Shown: piece by piece, positions 43,799 to 52,959 of the stretch | How the letters are laid out: every line of letters begins with the position of its first letter | Position numbering within the stretch: the stretch's first letter is position 1 | DNA from: Bordetella genomosp. 8 | Lineage (GTDB): Bacteria; Pseudomonadota; Gammaproteobacteria; Burkholderiales; Burkholderiaceae_B | Direction of reading: 5' to 3' | DNA length: 64,000 nucleotides | Assembly: GCF_002119685.1 (NCBI RefSeq) | Contig: NZ_CP021108.1 | Location: 1,736,001-1,800,000 of the forward strand | Notes under the pieces: model-generated | Database searches by the model: none | Told to the model about the DNA's origin: nothing | The model's input: the letters and a program-made list of their open reading frames with translations, nothing else | Made by a program: the position numbers and the translations under genes

Positions 43799-45244
43799 TC
43801 ATCCGTGCAGCACGCTTCCAATGATGCGCACACCCTCGTCGATCTCGGTTTCATTCCAGGCCGCAAAGCCGAAAAACAATCCCTGGGCTTGGGCTTCAGC
43901 GAAATAATAGGATGACAGCGGACGCACCGTTACTCCAGCCTCCGCCAAGCGCAGGCACACGTCATGATCTTTTCGCTGGGGCCTCAATCGGGCAACCACT
44001 TGCATTCCGCCTTCCGGCGGTGACAGGCTGAGTTCAGTTTCGATCGCTGCCAGTGCATGACACATGTGATCACGCCGTGCACGGTAGATGCGCGTCATCT
44101 TCCGTATGTGCGCGGCGTAATGTCCCTCACCAATGAAATCGGACAAGGCATCTTGTAACGTCATGCCGACGATCTGGCCCGTGTGTCTTTGCGCCTTGGC
44201 AAATATCTCCACGAATCGTTTGGGCACGACGACATAACCTACTCGAATATCCGCATGCAGGGATTTCGAAAAGGTGCCGACGTAAAACACGCTGCCGCTT
44301 GGATCGGAGCCCTGCAGCGCCGCCACCGGTCGCCCTTCGTAGTGAAATTCGCTGTCGTAGTCGTCCTCGATGATATGGGCGCCGATACGGTCGGCAAACC
44401 GCAGCAGCGCTTGCCGACGGGTAACCGGCATCAGCAGTCCGGTTGGATGCTGGTGCGCGGGCGTGACGAATATCAAACGAGGAGTCGCGGACGACGATTC
44501 GAATGCCAGGCCGCATTGATCGAGTGGGATGCCTTGCACGGCCGCGCCGGCAGCCTCGAACGCCGCGCGTGCGCCGCCGTAGCCGGGGTTTTCGACCCAC
44601 GCGACCTCACCGGGGTCCAATACCACGCGGGCGATCAGCGCAATGGCAGCCTGGGCTGTCGGCATCAGGAACACCTGCTGCGCATCCGCGTTGACGCCAC
44701 GGTATTCGACCAGATGATGCAGCAGTACCTTTTGCAACTCGAGCCGGTTGCATGCCATGTTTCTTCGAGGGAGCGCGTGGCGTGCCGCCGTCCTCAGGCA
44801 TCGTCCCCAGATCGCGTGGGGGAACTCCCGGGCATCGGCCAGGCCCGGCACGAAGGGTCTGGGACGACCCTGCTCGGTAAACGGCCAATCGCTACGGCCG
44901 ACTTTTTGTGCCCAACTCGACATGCCGGTGACGGTGGCGCGTCGCTGGCTATCCGTTTCGAGCGAGATCAGATTCGCTGACGGCATGGCCGCCACGACCG
45001 GACGCCGTCCTTTCGAGACGTCGAGATATCCCTCCATCGCCAACTGGTCGATCACAGCGGAGATGGTATTCCTCGACACGCCCAGGTGCCGCGCGAGTTC
45101 CCGACTGGATGGCAGACGCCGGCCGCTGGCCAGCCTGCCCGCCGCAATGGCCTGTCGCAGCTGTTCGGAGAGCTGCCGTGTGAGCGCAACGCCGTTTCCC
45201 GGTTCCACCCTCAGATCGATGAAACCGGCGAGTACATCAGCCAT
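43799..45244 (-). CDS. MocR-type GntR regulator with aminotransferase domain
   Basis: Transcription factor (481 residues) with an N-terminal GntR helix-turn-helix (residues about 15-80: LRQAIAAGRLASGRRLPSSR, LARHLGVSRNTISAVIDQL) joined to a type I aminotransferase domain that binds PLP. The aminotransferase part has NPGYGGARAAFEAAGA, IIEDDYDSEFHY and the PLP-lysine region VGTFSKSLHADIRVGYV. It is divergent from a DMT-type exporter gene, 91 bases apart, so it probably controls it and itself. Effectors in such proteins are PLP or amino-compound adducts. Confidence 0.9.
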   Translation of the reverse strand: MADVLAGFIDLRVEPGNGVALTRQLSEQLRQAIAAGRLASGRRLPSSRELARHLGVSRNTISAVIDQLAMEGYLDVSKGRRPVVAAMPSANLISLETDSQRRATVTGMSSWAQKVGRSDWPFTEQGRPRPFVPGLADAREFPHAIWGRCLRTAARHALPRRNMACNRLELQKVLLHHLVEYRGVNADAQQVFLMPTAQAAIALIARVVLDPGEVAWVENPGYGGARAAFEAAGAAVQGIPLDQCGLAFESSSATPRLIFVTPAHQHPTGLLMPVTRRQALLRFADRIGAHIIEDDYDSEFHYEGRPVAALQGSDPSGSVFYVGTFSKSLHADIRVGYVVVPKRFVEIFAKAQRHTGQIVGMTLQDALSDFIGEGHYAAHIRKMTRIYRARRDHMCHALAAIETELSLSPPEGGMQVVARLRPQRKDHDVCLRLAEAGVTVRPLSSYYFAEAQAQGLFFGFAAWNETEIDEGVRIIGSVLHG

Positions 45245-45253
45245 GAACTGGAC

Positions 45254-45267
45254 CCATAATTTTATGG
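45254..45267. promoter_or_regulatory. Palindromic operator candidate between mocR and exporter genes
   Basis: CCATAA-TT-TTATGG is a perfect palindrome nine bases upstream of the MocR ATG, in the short divergent gap. Position and symmetry suit autoregulation by the MocR protein and control of the exporter. Confidence 0.45.
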
Positions 45268-45335
45268 AAACATACCCTGTGTAGAGGGGCCAGTCAAACC
45301 TATGATCGTGTCAACGTTTCCCACATCGTGTAGCT

Positions 45336-46280
45336 ATGGACCAAGTCGTCACTCCTCCTCTTTCGCGCCGCTACGCCGGTCTTTTGTTTGCGTTGGTGAT
45401 TTTGAGTTGGGGCTTGAACTGGACCGCAACCAAAATCATCGTTCATCAGGTCACACCACTGTGGACCACGGCGATTCGGTGCGCGATTGCCAGCGGGGCG
45501 TTGTTCGTTATTCTGGTGGCGCGTGGCCAACTGATCATCCCCAAGCGCGGCGATCTGCCTGTCGTGCTGGCGATCGCCATGCTCCATATGGTCGCCTTCT
45601 CGACTTTGGTCGCATTGGGACTGAAGTTCGTACCCGTGGGCCGGTCTATCGTCCTCGGGTACACGACGCCGCTATGGGTGATGCCGGGCGCCTGGCTGTT
45701 TCTTCGAGAAAAGCCGTCGCCCCGCCAGCTTGCCGGCATTGCCCTTGGTCTGGTCGGCCTGGCACTCCTGTTCAACCCATGGGCGCTGGACTGGAGGGAT
45801 GCACATGCGCTGTTCGGCAACGGCGTGATCCTCCTCGCCGCTTTCTTCTGGGCGGCAAACATTCTCTACGTGCGCGCTCATCGATGGGTTTCCACGCCAT
45901 TCCAATTGGTTTTCTGGCAAACGTCGCTGGCCAGCTGCGTCTTGTCGATGCTGGCGTTTTGCATGGATGGTGCGCCGCAGATCGCGTGGTCGCCTCAACT
46001 CGCGGGCGCTTTCCTGTTCGCGGGCTTATGCGGCACCGCGCTGGCCTACTGGGCCATGGCGATGGTCAACCGCAGCTTGCCCGCCGTGACGACCTCGCTA
46101 GGGTTGCTGGCGACACCTGTCGTAGGTATCGCGTCCTCGGTCTTAGGGTTGGGCGAGAGTATCGGTACCTCGCTGGCAATCGCGATGGTGTTGATACTTG
46201 GCGGCATTGCCCTGGGAACGCCTTTGCCACGTCGCATCGACCTTGGGCACGCCGACCTGTCGACCCGCCGCCGCGCGTAA
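45336..46280 (+). CDS. DMT/EamA family transporter
   Basis: A 314-residue membrane protein with about ten hydrophobic segments in two EamA halves: GLLFALVILSWGLNWTATK at the start of the first, LFGNGVILLAAFFWAANILY at the start of the second. LGYTTPLWVMPGAWLFLREK and LGLLATPVVGIASSVLGLGE are typical of exporters of metabolites. The divergent MocR regulator suggests a substrate linked to PLP, vitamin B6 or an amino compound; this is inference from the pair. Confidence 0.88.
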   Translation: MDQVVTPPLSRRYAGLLFALVILSWGLNWTATKIIVHQVTPLWTTAIRCAIASGALFVILVARGQLIIPKRGDLPVVLAIAMLHMVAFSTLVALGLKFVPVGRSIVLGYTTPLWVMPGAWLFLREKPSPRQLAGIALGLVGLALLFNPWALDWRDAHALFGNGVILLAAFFWAANILYVRAHRWVSTPFQLVFWQTSLASCVLSMLAFCMDGAPQIAWSPQLAGAFLFAGLCGTALAYWAMAMVNRSLPAVTTSLGLLATPVVGIASSVLGLGESIGTSLAIAMVLILGGIALGTPLPRRIDLGHADLSTRRRA

Positions 46281-46332
46281 GGCACTCGAAATAGCGCCGC
46301 TGTGGCAGGTCCCACACCCGAATCCGGCGCCG

Positions 46333-46635
46333 CTACGATGGCAGCTTCGCCGCGAGTACATCAATGCTCATGATTTCCGGCGGCTTGGCGAAGAGGTCGG
46401 GCGCCTGCGCCATCAGCGCCTCGGCTACTTTGCCGGAGAGGTGCGCCTGGCGTCCAGCATCGTCGGGGAAGGCATCGAAGATGCCATACACCGACGGCGC
46501 GATTTTCAGCCCGAACCACGCAATCGTCGCGGGTTCCTGCTCGACGAGCGGCAGTCCGCCCATCAGGAAGTTTTCGACTTCCTGCTCCTTGCCCGGCTTC
46601 GCTTCGAGCCGGACGAACAACGCAGTCTTGACCAT
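46333..46635 (-). CDS. Antibiotic biosynthesis monooxygenase-like small protein
   Basis: A 100-residue protein with the ABM (dimeric alpha-beta barrel) fold: VKTALFVRLEAKPGKEQEVENFL, WFGLKIAPSVYGIFDAFPDD and the C-terminal PEIMSIDVLAAKLP. Relatives include quinol monooxygenases such as YgiN, but members are often of unknown function. AAGGAGG before the ATG at 46635 fixes the start; the in-frame extension to 46770 has no family resemblance. It is convergent with the DMT transporter and follows the liv operon on the same strand. Confidence 0.78.
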   Translation of the reverse strand: MVKTALFVRLEAKPGKEQEVENFLMGGLPLVEQEPATIAWFGLKIAPSVYGIFDAFPDDAGRQAHLSGKVAEALMAQAPDLFAKPPEIMSIDVLAAKLPS

Positions 46636-46780
46636 GCCTGCCTCCTTGTTGATGCCGATCGCGAGTTTCGACGGGAACGCCCTACGGTCTCTTCGCGCGA
46701 GTGTTGCGCGTGCCCAACCGTCGCCGATGGTGTATCGACCGGAAAGCACCATCGCACCAGCATATAGCAAGGAGCTCGCC

Positions 46781-47758
46781 TCAGGCAGCCTTTCGACGCC
46801 TGAGCAAGGCCTGGAATTCGCCGACGATGCCGCGGCGGAAGGCCATGACGCAGATCACGAAGATCAGCCCGATCACGATGGTGACCGACTCGCCCAGCTG
46901 GCGGAACCAGTCGACGCCGGTCATGGCCGTCAGGGCCTGGCCGAAATCCCCCACCTTGTTTTCCAGCAGCACCACGATGAAGGCGCCCAGCACGGGCCCC
47001 AGGAAGGTGCCCATGCCGCCGATCAGGGTCATCAGGATCACCAGCCCGGACATCTGCCAGGTCGCGTCCGACAGCGTGGCCGATACGAAGACCAGGGTCT
47101 TGGCCGATCCGGCCAGTCCGGCGATGGCGGCCGACAGGACGAAGGCCAGCAGCTTGAAGCGCTCGACGTCGTAGCCCAGCGAAACCGCCCGCGGCTCGTT
47201 CTCGCGCAGCGCCTTCAGCACCTGGCCGAAGGGCGAATTGACCGCCCGCCAGATGATGGCGAAGCCGATGATGAACAGCGCCAGCACCAGGTAGTACAGC
47301 GTCAGGTCGCTGCTCAGGTCGATCAGGCCGAACAGGCGTCCGCGCGGCACCTGCTGCAGGCCGTCCTCGCCGCCGGTGAAGCGCGCCTGCAGAAAGAAGA
47401 AATACACCATCTGCGCCATCGCCAGCGTGATCATGGCGAAGTAGATGCCGCTGCGGCGGATGGCCAGGCCGCCCACCGCCAGCCCGAGCAGGGCGGCCAC
47501 GGCGACGCCGAACAGGATGCCCAGCTCGGGCGTCAGGCCCCAGGCCTTGAGCGCATAGCCGGTCGCATAGGCCGCGCTGCCCAGGAAGGCCGCGTGCCCG
47601 AAGGACAGCAGCCCGGTGAAGCCCAGCAGCAGGTTGAAGGCGCAGGCGAACAGCGCGTAGCACATCACCTTCATGGCGAAGATGGGATACACGCCCATGA
47701 AGGGCAGCAGCGCCGCGGCGACGGCCAGGACCACGTAGCCGGCAATGTGTCGATTCAT
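46781..47758 (-). CDS. livM: Branched-chain amino acid ABC permease, LivM type
   Basis: Inner-membrane permease of 325 residues. Segments such as NLLLGFTGLLSFGHAAFLGSAAYATG and the EAA-like region LKALRENEPRAVSLGYDVERFK are characteristic. It starts at ATG 47758, overlapping the LivH stop by four bases. The operon runs livG, livF, binding protein, livH, livM leftward. Liv-type systems import leucine, isoleucine and valine, but related ones take amides, urea or other amino acids, so the substrate is not certain. Confidence 0.9.
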   Translation of the reverse strand: MNRHIAGYVVLAVAAALLPFMGVYPIFAMKVMCYALFACAFNLLLGFTGLLSFGHAAFLGSAAYATGYALKAWGLTPELGILFGVAVAALLGLAVGGLAIRRSGIYFAMITLAMAQMVYFFFLQARFTGGEDGLQQVPRGRLFGLIDLSSDLTLYYLVLALFIIGFAIIWRAVNSPFGQVLKALRENEPRAVSLGYDVERFKLLAFVLSAAIAGLAGSAKTLVFVSATLSDATWQMSGLVILMTLIGGMGTFLGPVLGAFIVVLLENKVGDFGQALTAMTGVDWFRQLGESVTIVIGLIFVICVMAFRRGIVGEFQALLRRRKAA

Positions 47759-48639
47759 TTTTCCTTCCCGAACAGGCCCGCGGGGCGCAGCAGCAGCACG
47801 ATCGCCATGATGACGAACACCACGGTATTGGACGCCTCGGGCCAGAACACCTTGGTCAGCCCTTCGATCACGCCCAGGCCCAGGCCGGTGACGATGGCGC
47901 CCATGATGGACCCCATGCCGCCGATCACCACGACGGCGAATACGACGATGATCAGGTTGGACCCCATCAGCGGCGACACCTGCAGCACCGGCGCCGCCAG
48001 CACGCCGGCAAAGGCCGCCAGCGCCACGCCGAAGCCGTAGGTCAGCATGATCATGCGCGGCACGTTTACGCCGAAGGCTTCGACCAGCTTGGGGTTTTCC
48101 GTGGCGGCACGCAGCAGGGCGCCCAGGGGCGTGCGCTCGATGACGAACCAGGTGCCGAAGCAAACGACCAGCGATGCCACCACCACCCAGCCCCGGTAGT
48201 TGGGCAGGATCATGAAGCCCAGGTTGGTGGCGCCGCGCAGCACGTCGGGCGTGGGAAAGGGCTGGCCGGAGACCCCGTAGAAGCTGCGGAACAGGCCTTC
48301 GATCAACAGCGTGAGCCCGAAGGTCAGCAGCAGGCCGTAGAGGTGGTCCAGCCGGTAAAGGTGGCGCAGCAGCAGCCGTTCGATGACGATGCCGAAGGCG
48401 CCGACCACCAGCGGCGCGAGCACCAGCATGAGCCAGTAGTTCAGGCCCAGGTACTGCAAGCCCATCCAGGCCACGAACGCGCCCATCATGTACAGGGCGC
48501 CGTGGGCGAAATTGATGACGTTGAGCAGGCCGAATATGACCGCCAGGCCCAGCGACAGCATGGCGTAGAAGGAACCGTTCACCAGGCCCAGCAGCAATTG
48601 CCCGAACAGGGCCTGCATGGGGATGCCGAAGAAAGTCAT
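47755..48639 (-). CDS. livH: Branched-chain amino acid ABC permease, LivH type
   Basis: A 294-residue inner-membrane permease, with LLLGLVNGSFYAMLSLGLAV and FGLLNVINFAHGALYMMGAF at the N terminus and the conserved RAATENPKLVEAFGVNVPRM EAA loop near the middle. Eight hydrophobic segments are seen. It lies between the binding protein gene (107 bases upstream) and livM (overlap). Confidence 0.9.
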   Translation of the reverse strand: MTFFGIPMQALFGQLLLGLVNGSFYAMLSLGLAVIFGLLNVINFAHGALYMMGAFVAWMGLQYLGLNYWLMLVLAPLVVGAFGIVIERLLLRHLYRLDHLYGLLLTFGLTLLIEGLFRSFYGVSGQPFPTPDVLRGATNLGFMILPNYRGWVVVASLVVCFGTWFVIERTPLGALLRAATENPKLVEAFGVNVPRMIMLTYGFGVALAAFAGVLAAPVLQVSPLMGSNLIIVVFAVVVIGGMGSIMGAIVTGLGLGVIEGLTKVFWPEASNTVVFVIMAIVLLLRPAGLFGKEK

Positions 48640-48745
48640 GTTTGTCTGGAAGTCCTGCGCCGGTTAAGCAAGGGCGATCGAAGACAGGCAGGCGGGCGGC
48701 GCCGCCGGCCGGGCCGGCGGACGCCGCGACGGCTTGCCGCGCCGA

Positions 48746-49963
48746 TTATTTCTTGACCAGCTTGCAGGTCGATTCGGACAGCTTGGTGTACACCTGGTCC
48801 CCGGGCAGGGTGGCGACGACCTTGTAGTAGTCCCAGCGGCCCTTGGATTCCTTGGGCGTCTTCACCTGCATCAGGTACATGTCGTGGACCATGCGGCCGT
48901 CTTCGCGCACGTAGCCGCCCTGGGTGAACATATCGTTGATCTTGTTCGACTTCATCCACTTCATGACGGTGTCGGCGTCATCGGTGCCGGTCGCCTTGAC
49001 GGCGCTCAGGTAGAAGGACACCGAGGAATAGTCGCCGGCCTGCAGCATGGACGGCTTGCGGCCCACCTTGGCTTCGAACTTCTTGGCCCAGGCGCGCGAG
49101 GCGTCGTTCTGGTCCCAGTACCAGCCGTCGGTCAGGTACATGTTCTGCGTGGCCTGCAGGCCCAGCGAGTCGATGTCGTTGATGAAGACCAGCAGGCCCG
49201 CCAGCTTCATGGTCTGCGTCACGCCGAACTCGTTCGCCGCCTTGACCGAATTGATCGTGTCGCCGCCGGCATTGGCCAGGCCCAGGATCTGCGCCTTGGA
49301 CGCCTGTGCCTGGAGCAGGAAGGACGAGAAGTCCGAGGCGCCCAGCGGCGCGCGCACCTGGCCCTTCACTTCGCCGCCGGCGGCCTTCACCACGTTGGCC
49401 GTATCGCGCTCCAGCGCATGGCCGAATGCATAGTCGGCGGTCAGGAAGAACCAGCTCTTGCCGCCGTCCTTCACGACGGCGGACCCGGTGCCGCGCGCCA
49501 GCGCCACGGTGTCGTAGGCGTAGTGGACGGTGTAGGGCGAGCACTGCGCATTGGTCAGGTCGGAGGCGCCCGCGCCGATGGCGATGAAGGGCTTCTTCTT
49601 TTCAGCGGCGACCGCGGCCATGGCCAGGCTGGTGGCCGAATTGGTGCCGCCGATCAGCACGTCCACCTTTTGCTGGTCGAACCATTCGCGGGCGCGCGAC
49701 GAGGCCACGTCGGCCTTGTTCTGGTGGTCGGCATAGACCACTTCGATCTTCTTGCCGTTGATCGCGCCGCCGGCATCCTCGATGGCCATGCGGATGGCTT
49801 CCACGCCAGCCTTGCCGTCGATGTCGGAATACACGCCCGACATATCGGTAATGAAGCCTATGCGGATGACATCATCGCTGATGCCTTGCGCGTGGATGGC
49901 CGGCGCGGCGGCCAGGCCGAGACCGGCCAGCGCCAATGCGGCGGTTAGGGTATGCAGCTTCAT
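48746..49963 (-). CDS. Branched-chain amino acid ABC substrate-binding protein
   Basis: Periplasmic type I receptor (405 residues) of the LivK/AmiC family: signal peptide ending HAQ near residue 26, then DDVIRIGFITDMSGVYSDIDGKAG and VVYADHQNKADVASSRAREWF. The ATG at 49963 has GGAG nine bases before it. Placed in the middle of the liv operon, it would deliver the ligand to LivHM. The sequence does not define the ligand. Confidence 0.9.
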   Translation of the reverse strand: MKLHTLTAALALAGLGLAAAPAIHAQGISDDVIRIGFITDMSGVYSDIDGKAGVEAIRMAIEDAGGAINGKKIEVVYADHQNKADVASSRAREWFDQQKVDVLIGGTNSATSLAMAAVAAEKKKPFIAIGAGASDLTNAQCSPYTVHYAYDTVALARGTGSAVVKDGGKSWFFLTADYAFGHALERDTANVVKAAGGEVKGQVRAPLGASDFSSFLLQAQASKAQILGLANAGGDTINSVKAANEFGVTQTMKLAGLLVFINDIDSLGLQATQNMYLTDGWYWDQNDASRAWAKKFEAKVGRKPSMLQAGDYSSVSFYLSAVKATGTDDADTVMKWMKSNKINDMFTQGGYVREDGRMVHDMYLMQVKTPKESKGRWDYYKVVATLPGDQVYTKLSESTCKLVKK

Positions 49964-50017
49964 TTTGACTCCTCTCCCTCTTGTAGGGGGTTGCCGGTGT
50001 TCCGGCGGGTGGCACAT

Positions 50018-50731
50018 TCAAACGCCCAACAGGTCGTTGAGCGCTTCCTGTTTTTCATGCAGCTGTGAGGCCTCGAAATGTTCGACGATCTGGCCGTGTT
50101 CCATGACGTAGAACCGGTCCGCCAGCGGCGCCGCGAAGTGGAAGTTCTGTTCCACCATCACAATGGTGTACCCGCGCTGTTTCAGGGCCGTGATCATCCG
50201 GCCCAGCGCTTGCACGATAACCGGGGCCAGGCCTTCGGAGATCTCGTCCAGAAGCAGCAGGCTGGCGCCGGTACGCAGGATGCGCGCCACCGCCAGCATC
50301 TGCTGTTCGCCGCCCGACAGCCGGGTGCCGGGCGAATGCCGGCGCTCGTGCAGGTTGGGGAACATATCGTAGATTTCCGCCAGCGACATGCCGCCGCCCA
50401 GCGCGCCGCCGACGACCGGCGGCAGCAGCAGGTTTTCCTCGCACGACAGGCTGGCGAAGATGCCGCGTTCTTCCGGGCAATAGCCGACGCCCAGGTGCGC
50501 GATGCGAAAGGTCGGCATGCCGATGGATTCGGTGCCGTTGACGCGCACCGAGCCGCGCCGGCTGCCGGTCAGCCCCAGGATGGCACGCAGCGTGGTGGTG
50601 CGCCCGGCGCCGTTGCGGCCCAGCAGGGTGACGACCTCGCCCTGGCCGACGCTCATGTCCACGCCATGCAGGATGTGCGATTCGCCATACCAGGCGTGCA
50701 GGTCGGAGATTTCCAATGCAGGCGCTGTCAT
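50018..50731 (-). CDS. livF: Liv-type ABC ATP-binding protein LivF, Walker A Arg variant
   Basis: A 237-residue ABC ATPase with LivF features: EISDLHAWYGESHILHGVDM, signature LSGGEQQMLAVARIL, Walker B LLLLDEISEGLAP and the switch His-like MVEQNFHFA. The Walker A loop reads GRNGAGRTT, with Arg44 where the invariant Lys is expected. The base sequence on the complementary strand (CGC codon) confirms this reading. The gene overlaps livG by four bases. It is otherwise intact. Confidence 0.9.
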   Translation of the reverse strand: MTAPALEISDLHAWYGESHILHGVDMSVGQGEVVTLLGRNGAGRTTTLRAILGLTGSRRGSVRVNGTESIGMPTFRIAHLGVGYCPEERGIFASLSCEENLLLPPVVGGALGGGMSLAEIYDMFPNLHERRHSPGTRLSGGEQQMLAVARILRTGASLLLLDEISEGLAPVIVQALGRMITALKQRGYTIVMVEQNFHFAAPLADRFYVMEHGQIVEHFEASQLHEKQEALNDLLGV

Positions 50732-51501
50732 GCGTGCGCTCCTTGCAGTTCGCCCGCGGTGGTGCCCATATAGGCCTGCATCACGTCCGGATTGCGCGAG
50801 ACTTCGGCATAGCTGCCTTCGGCCAGGACGGCGCCGCGCGCCAGGACGGTGATACGGTCGGCGATGGACGACACCACGTTCATGTTGTGTTCCACCATCA
50901 GGATGGTGCGGCCCGCGCCGACGCGCTTGATCAGCTTCGTCACGCGATCCACGTCTTCGTGTCCCATGCCCTGGGTGGGCTCGTCCAGCAGCATCAGTTC
51001 GGGCTCCATCGCCAGCGTCGTGGCGATCTCCAGCGCGCGCTTGCGGCCGTAGGGAAGGTTTACGGTCATCTCGTCGGCGAAGCCGCCCAGGTCGACTTCA
51101 TCCAGCAACTTGCGCGCGGTCGCGTTCAGCGTGTCCAGCTGTTTTTCGCTGCGCCAGAAGTGATAGGAAAGCCCGGTCTTGCGTTGCAGCCCGATACGGA
51201 CGTTCTCCAGCACCGTCAGGTGCGGAAACACCGCCGAAATCTGGAATGATCGGATGATGCCGCGGCGGGCGATCTGCGCCGGCCGTTCACCCGTGATGTC
51301 GCTGCCATTGAAAACGATGCGGCCGGCGCTGGGCGCCAGGAATTTGGTCAACAGGTTGAAGCAGGTCGTCTTGCCGGCCCCGTTCGGGCCTATCAGGGCG
51401 TGGATATGTCCGCGCCGGACGCGCAGGTCGACGCCTTTTACCGCGACGAAGCCACGGAATTCCTTGGTCAGCCCCTGGGTCTCCAGAATGGTGTCTTCCA
51501 T
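50728..51501 (-). CDS. livG: Liv-type ABC ATP-binding protein LivG
   Basis: A 257-residue ABC ATPase: GFVAVKGVDLRVRRGHIHALIGPNGAGKTTCFN with a normal Walker A, the LivG-specific RTFQI-like RSFQISAVFPHLTVLENV, YGRKRALEIATTLA and Walker B LMLLDEPTQGM. It is the first gene of the leftward liv operon and overlaps livF by four bases. With livF it forms the ATPase pair; its own site is canonical, in contrast to its partner. Confidence 0.92.
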   Translation of the reverse strand: MEDTILETQGLTKEFRGFVAVKGVDLRVRRGHIHALIGPNGAGKTTCFNLLTKFLAPSAGRIVFNGSDITGERPAQIARRGIIRSFQISAVFPHLTVLENVRIGLQRKTGLSYHFWRSEKQLDTLNATARKLLDEVDLGGFADEMTVNLPYGRKRALEIATTLAMEPELMLLDEPTQGMGHEDVDRVTKLIKRVGAGRTILMVEHNMNVVSSIADRITVLARGAVLAEGSYAEVSRNPDVMQAYMGTTAGELQGAHA

Positions 51502-51634
51502 ACTCCACCATCGATCATTGTGCGTAATTGTTGCGGCGAGTATGCGGACGGCAGGGGCAAAATACTATGCGGGTTTTACATAGGTTTTTCCTAAGGAATA
51601 TCGCAGCTTGACAGGCGGGTGACAACCGCGGCGA

Positions 51635-52279
51635 TCAGGCCGGCTTCTGTGGCGTTTTATGCCGGTATTCGCACAGGTCGGCGATACCGCATTGGGGGCA
51701 TTTCGGCGTGCGGGCGACGCAGACGTAGCGGCCGTGCAGGATCAGCCAGTGATGGGCATCCTGCAGGTATTCCTTGGGCACCAGGCGGACCAGCTTCAGC
51801 TCGACTTCCAGCACGTTCTTCCCGGGCGCCAGCCCGGTGCGGTTGGCGACACGGAAGATGTGCGTGTCGACGGCCATGGTCGCTTGCCCGAAGGCGGTAT
51901 TCAATACGACGTTGGCGGTCTTGCGGCCGACGCCGGGCAGCGCTTCCAGGGCCTCGCGATCCTGCGGCACTTCGCCGCCATGCTGTTCCAGGACGATCCT
52001 GGCCGTGGCGATGGCATTCTTCGCCTTGGTGCGGTACAGGCCGATGGTCTTGATGTACTCGGTCAACCCGGCTTCGCCCAGCTCCAGCAGGCCTTGCGGC
52101 GTGCCGTAGTGGGGAAAGAATTTGCGCGTCGCGATGTTGACCGATTTGTCGGTGGCCTGCGCGGATAGCAGCACGGCGATCAGCAGCTGGAACGGTGTGG
52201 TGTATTCGAGTTCGGTGGTGGGCGTGGGATTGGCGGCTTGCAGGCGGGCGAAGATTTCGCGGCGTTTGGCGGCATTCAT
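51635..52279 (-). CDS. nth: Endonuclease III (DNA glycosylase/AP lyase)
   Basis: Removes oxidised pyrimidines in base-excision repair (214 residues, close to E. coli 211). The helix-hairpin-helix LPGVGRKTANVVL carries the catalytic Lys, and VDTHIFRVANR the catalytic Asp. The C-terminal 4Fe-4S cluster site is C-x6-C-x2-C-x5-C (CVARTPKCPQCGIADLC). The start at 52279 follows the rnfB stop by 16 bases; longer in-frame extension overlaps rnfB. Confidence 0.95.
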   Translation of the reverse strand: MNAAKRREIFARLQAANPTPTTELEYTTPFQLLIAVLLSAQATDKSVNIATRKFFPHYGTPQGLLELGEAGLTEYIKTIGLYRTKAKNAIATARIVLEQHGGEVPQDREALEALPGVGRKTANVVLNTAFGQATMAVDTHIFRVANRTGLAPGKNVLEVELKLVRLVPKEYLQDAHHWLILHGRYVCVARTPKCPQCGIADLCEYRHKTPQKPA

Positions 52280-52295
52280 CGGCGGGCTGTCCGGT

Positions 52296-52904
52296 CTATC
52301 GCGTGCGGCGCGCGCGGGCGCGGGCCAGGGCGTTTTCGATGGCGGCGCGGCGGCGGGCGGCCGCGTCGTCCGCCGAGGGTTCGGTCGGCGCGGTGGCCGC
52401 CGGCGTGGGGCCGCCGTCGACGTCCAGCAGCCGCCGCGCGCGGCGATCATGGCGTTCGCGAGCGCAGACGGCATCGTCCGCGCTCCAGGCGCGGCCCGCC
52501 GGCACCATGACGATGCAGTCGACCGGACAGGGCGCGACGCACAGGTCGCAGCCGGTGCACAGCTCGTCCACCACGGTATGCATGCGCTTGGTGGCGCCGA
52601 CGATGGCGTCCACCGGACAGGCTGCGATGCACAGCGTACAGCCGATGCAGTGCGCTTCATCGATCACGGCCACCAGCAACGGGCCGGGTTGTCCGCGCGA
52701 CAGGTCCAGCGGGGACGCGGGCCGGTCGAGCAGCGCGGCCAGGGCGCGCACGCCGTCGTCGCCGCCGGGCGGACAGCGATTGATATCGGCCTGCCCATCC
52801 GCGATGGCGGCGGCATACGGACGACAGCCGTCATACCCGCACTTGGTGCACTGGGTCTGGGGAAGCAGGCCGTCGATGCGGTCCGCGAGCGTCAAGGTGG
52901 ACAT
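52296..52904 (-). CDS. rnfB: RnfB/RsxB-type iron-sulfur electron transport protein
   Basis: A 202-residue ferredoxin-type protein with an N-terminal 4Fe-4S domain ([15 protein letters not shown]) and two classic 4Fe-4S motifs, [14 protein letters not shown] and [14 protein letters not shown]. It lacks the N-terminal membrane helix found in RnfB of complete Rnf complexes and no other rnf genes are near, so it probably acts as a soluble carrier. Pairing with nth is common in proteobacteria and may serve cluster repair or redox sensing. The terminator T-tract of the upstream gene runs directly into its start. Confidence 0.85.
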   Translation of the reverse strand: MSTLTLADRIDGLLPQTQCTKCGYDGCRPYAAAIADGQADINRCPPGGDDGVRALAALLDRPASPLDLSRGQPGPLLVAVIDEAHCIGCTLCIAACPVDAIVGATKRMHTVVDELCTGCDLCVAPCPVDCIVMVPAGRAWSADDAVCARERHDRRARRLLDVDGGPTPAATAPTEPSADDAAARRRAAIENALARARARRTR

Positions 52905-52931
52905 AAAAAAACCGGGGCCTGAACGGCCCCG
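52905..52931 (-). terminator. Intrinsic terminator between phaZ and rnfB
   Basis: On the minus strand CGGGGCC-type stem (52931-52925 pairing with 52919-52913), a five-base loop and seven T form a terminator 28 bases after the phaZ stop. The last T at 52905 is immediately followed by the rnfB ATG (52904-52902). Confidence 0.75.
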
Positions 52932-52959
52932 TCGTGATGATCGCGGCGGTGCCGCCGGC

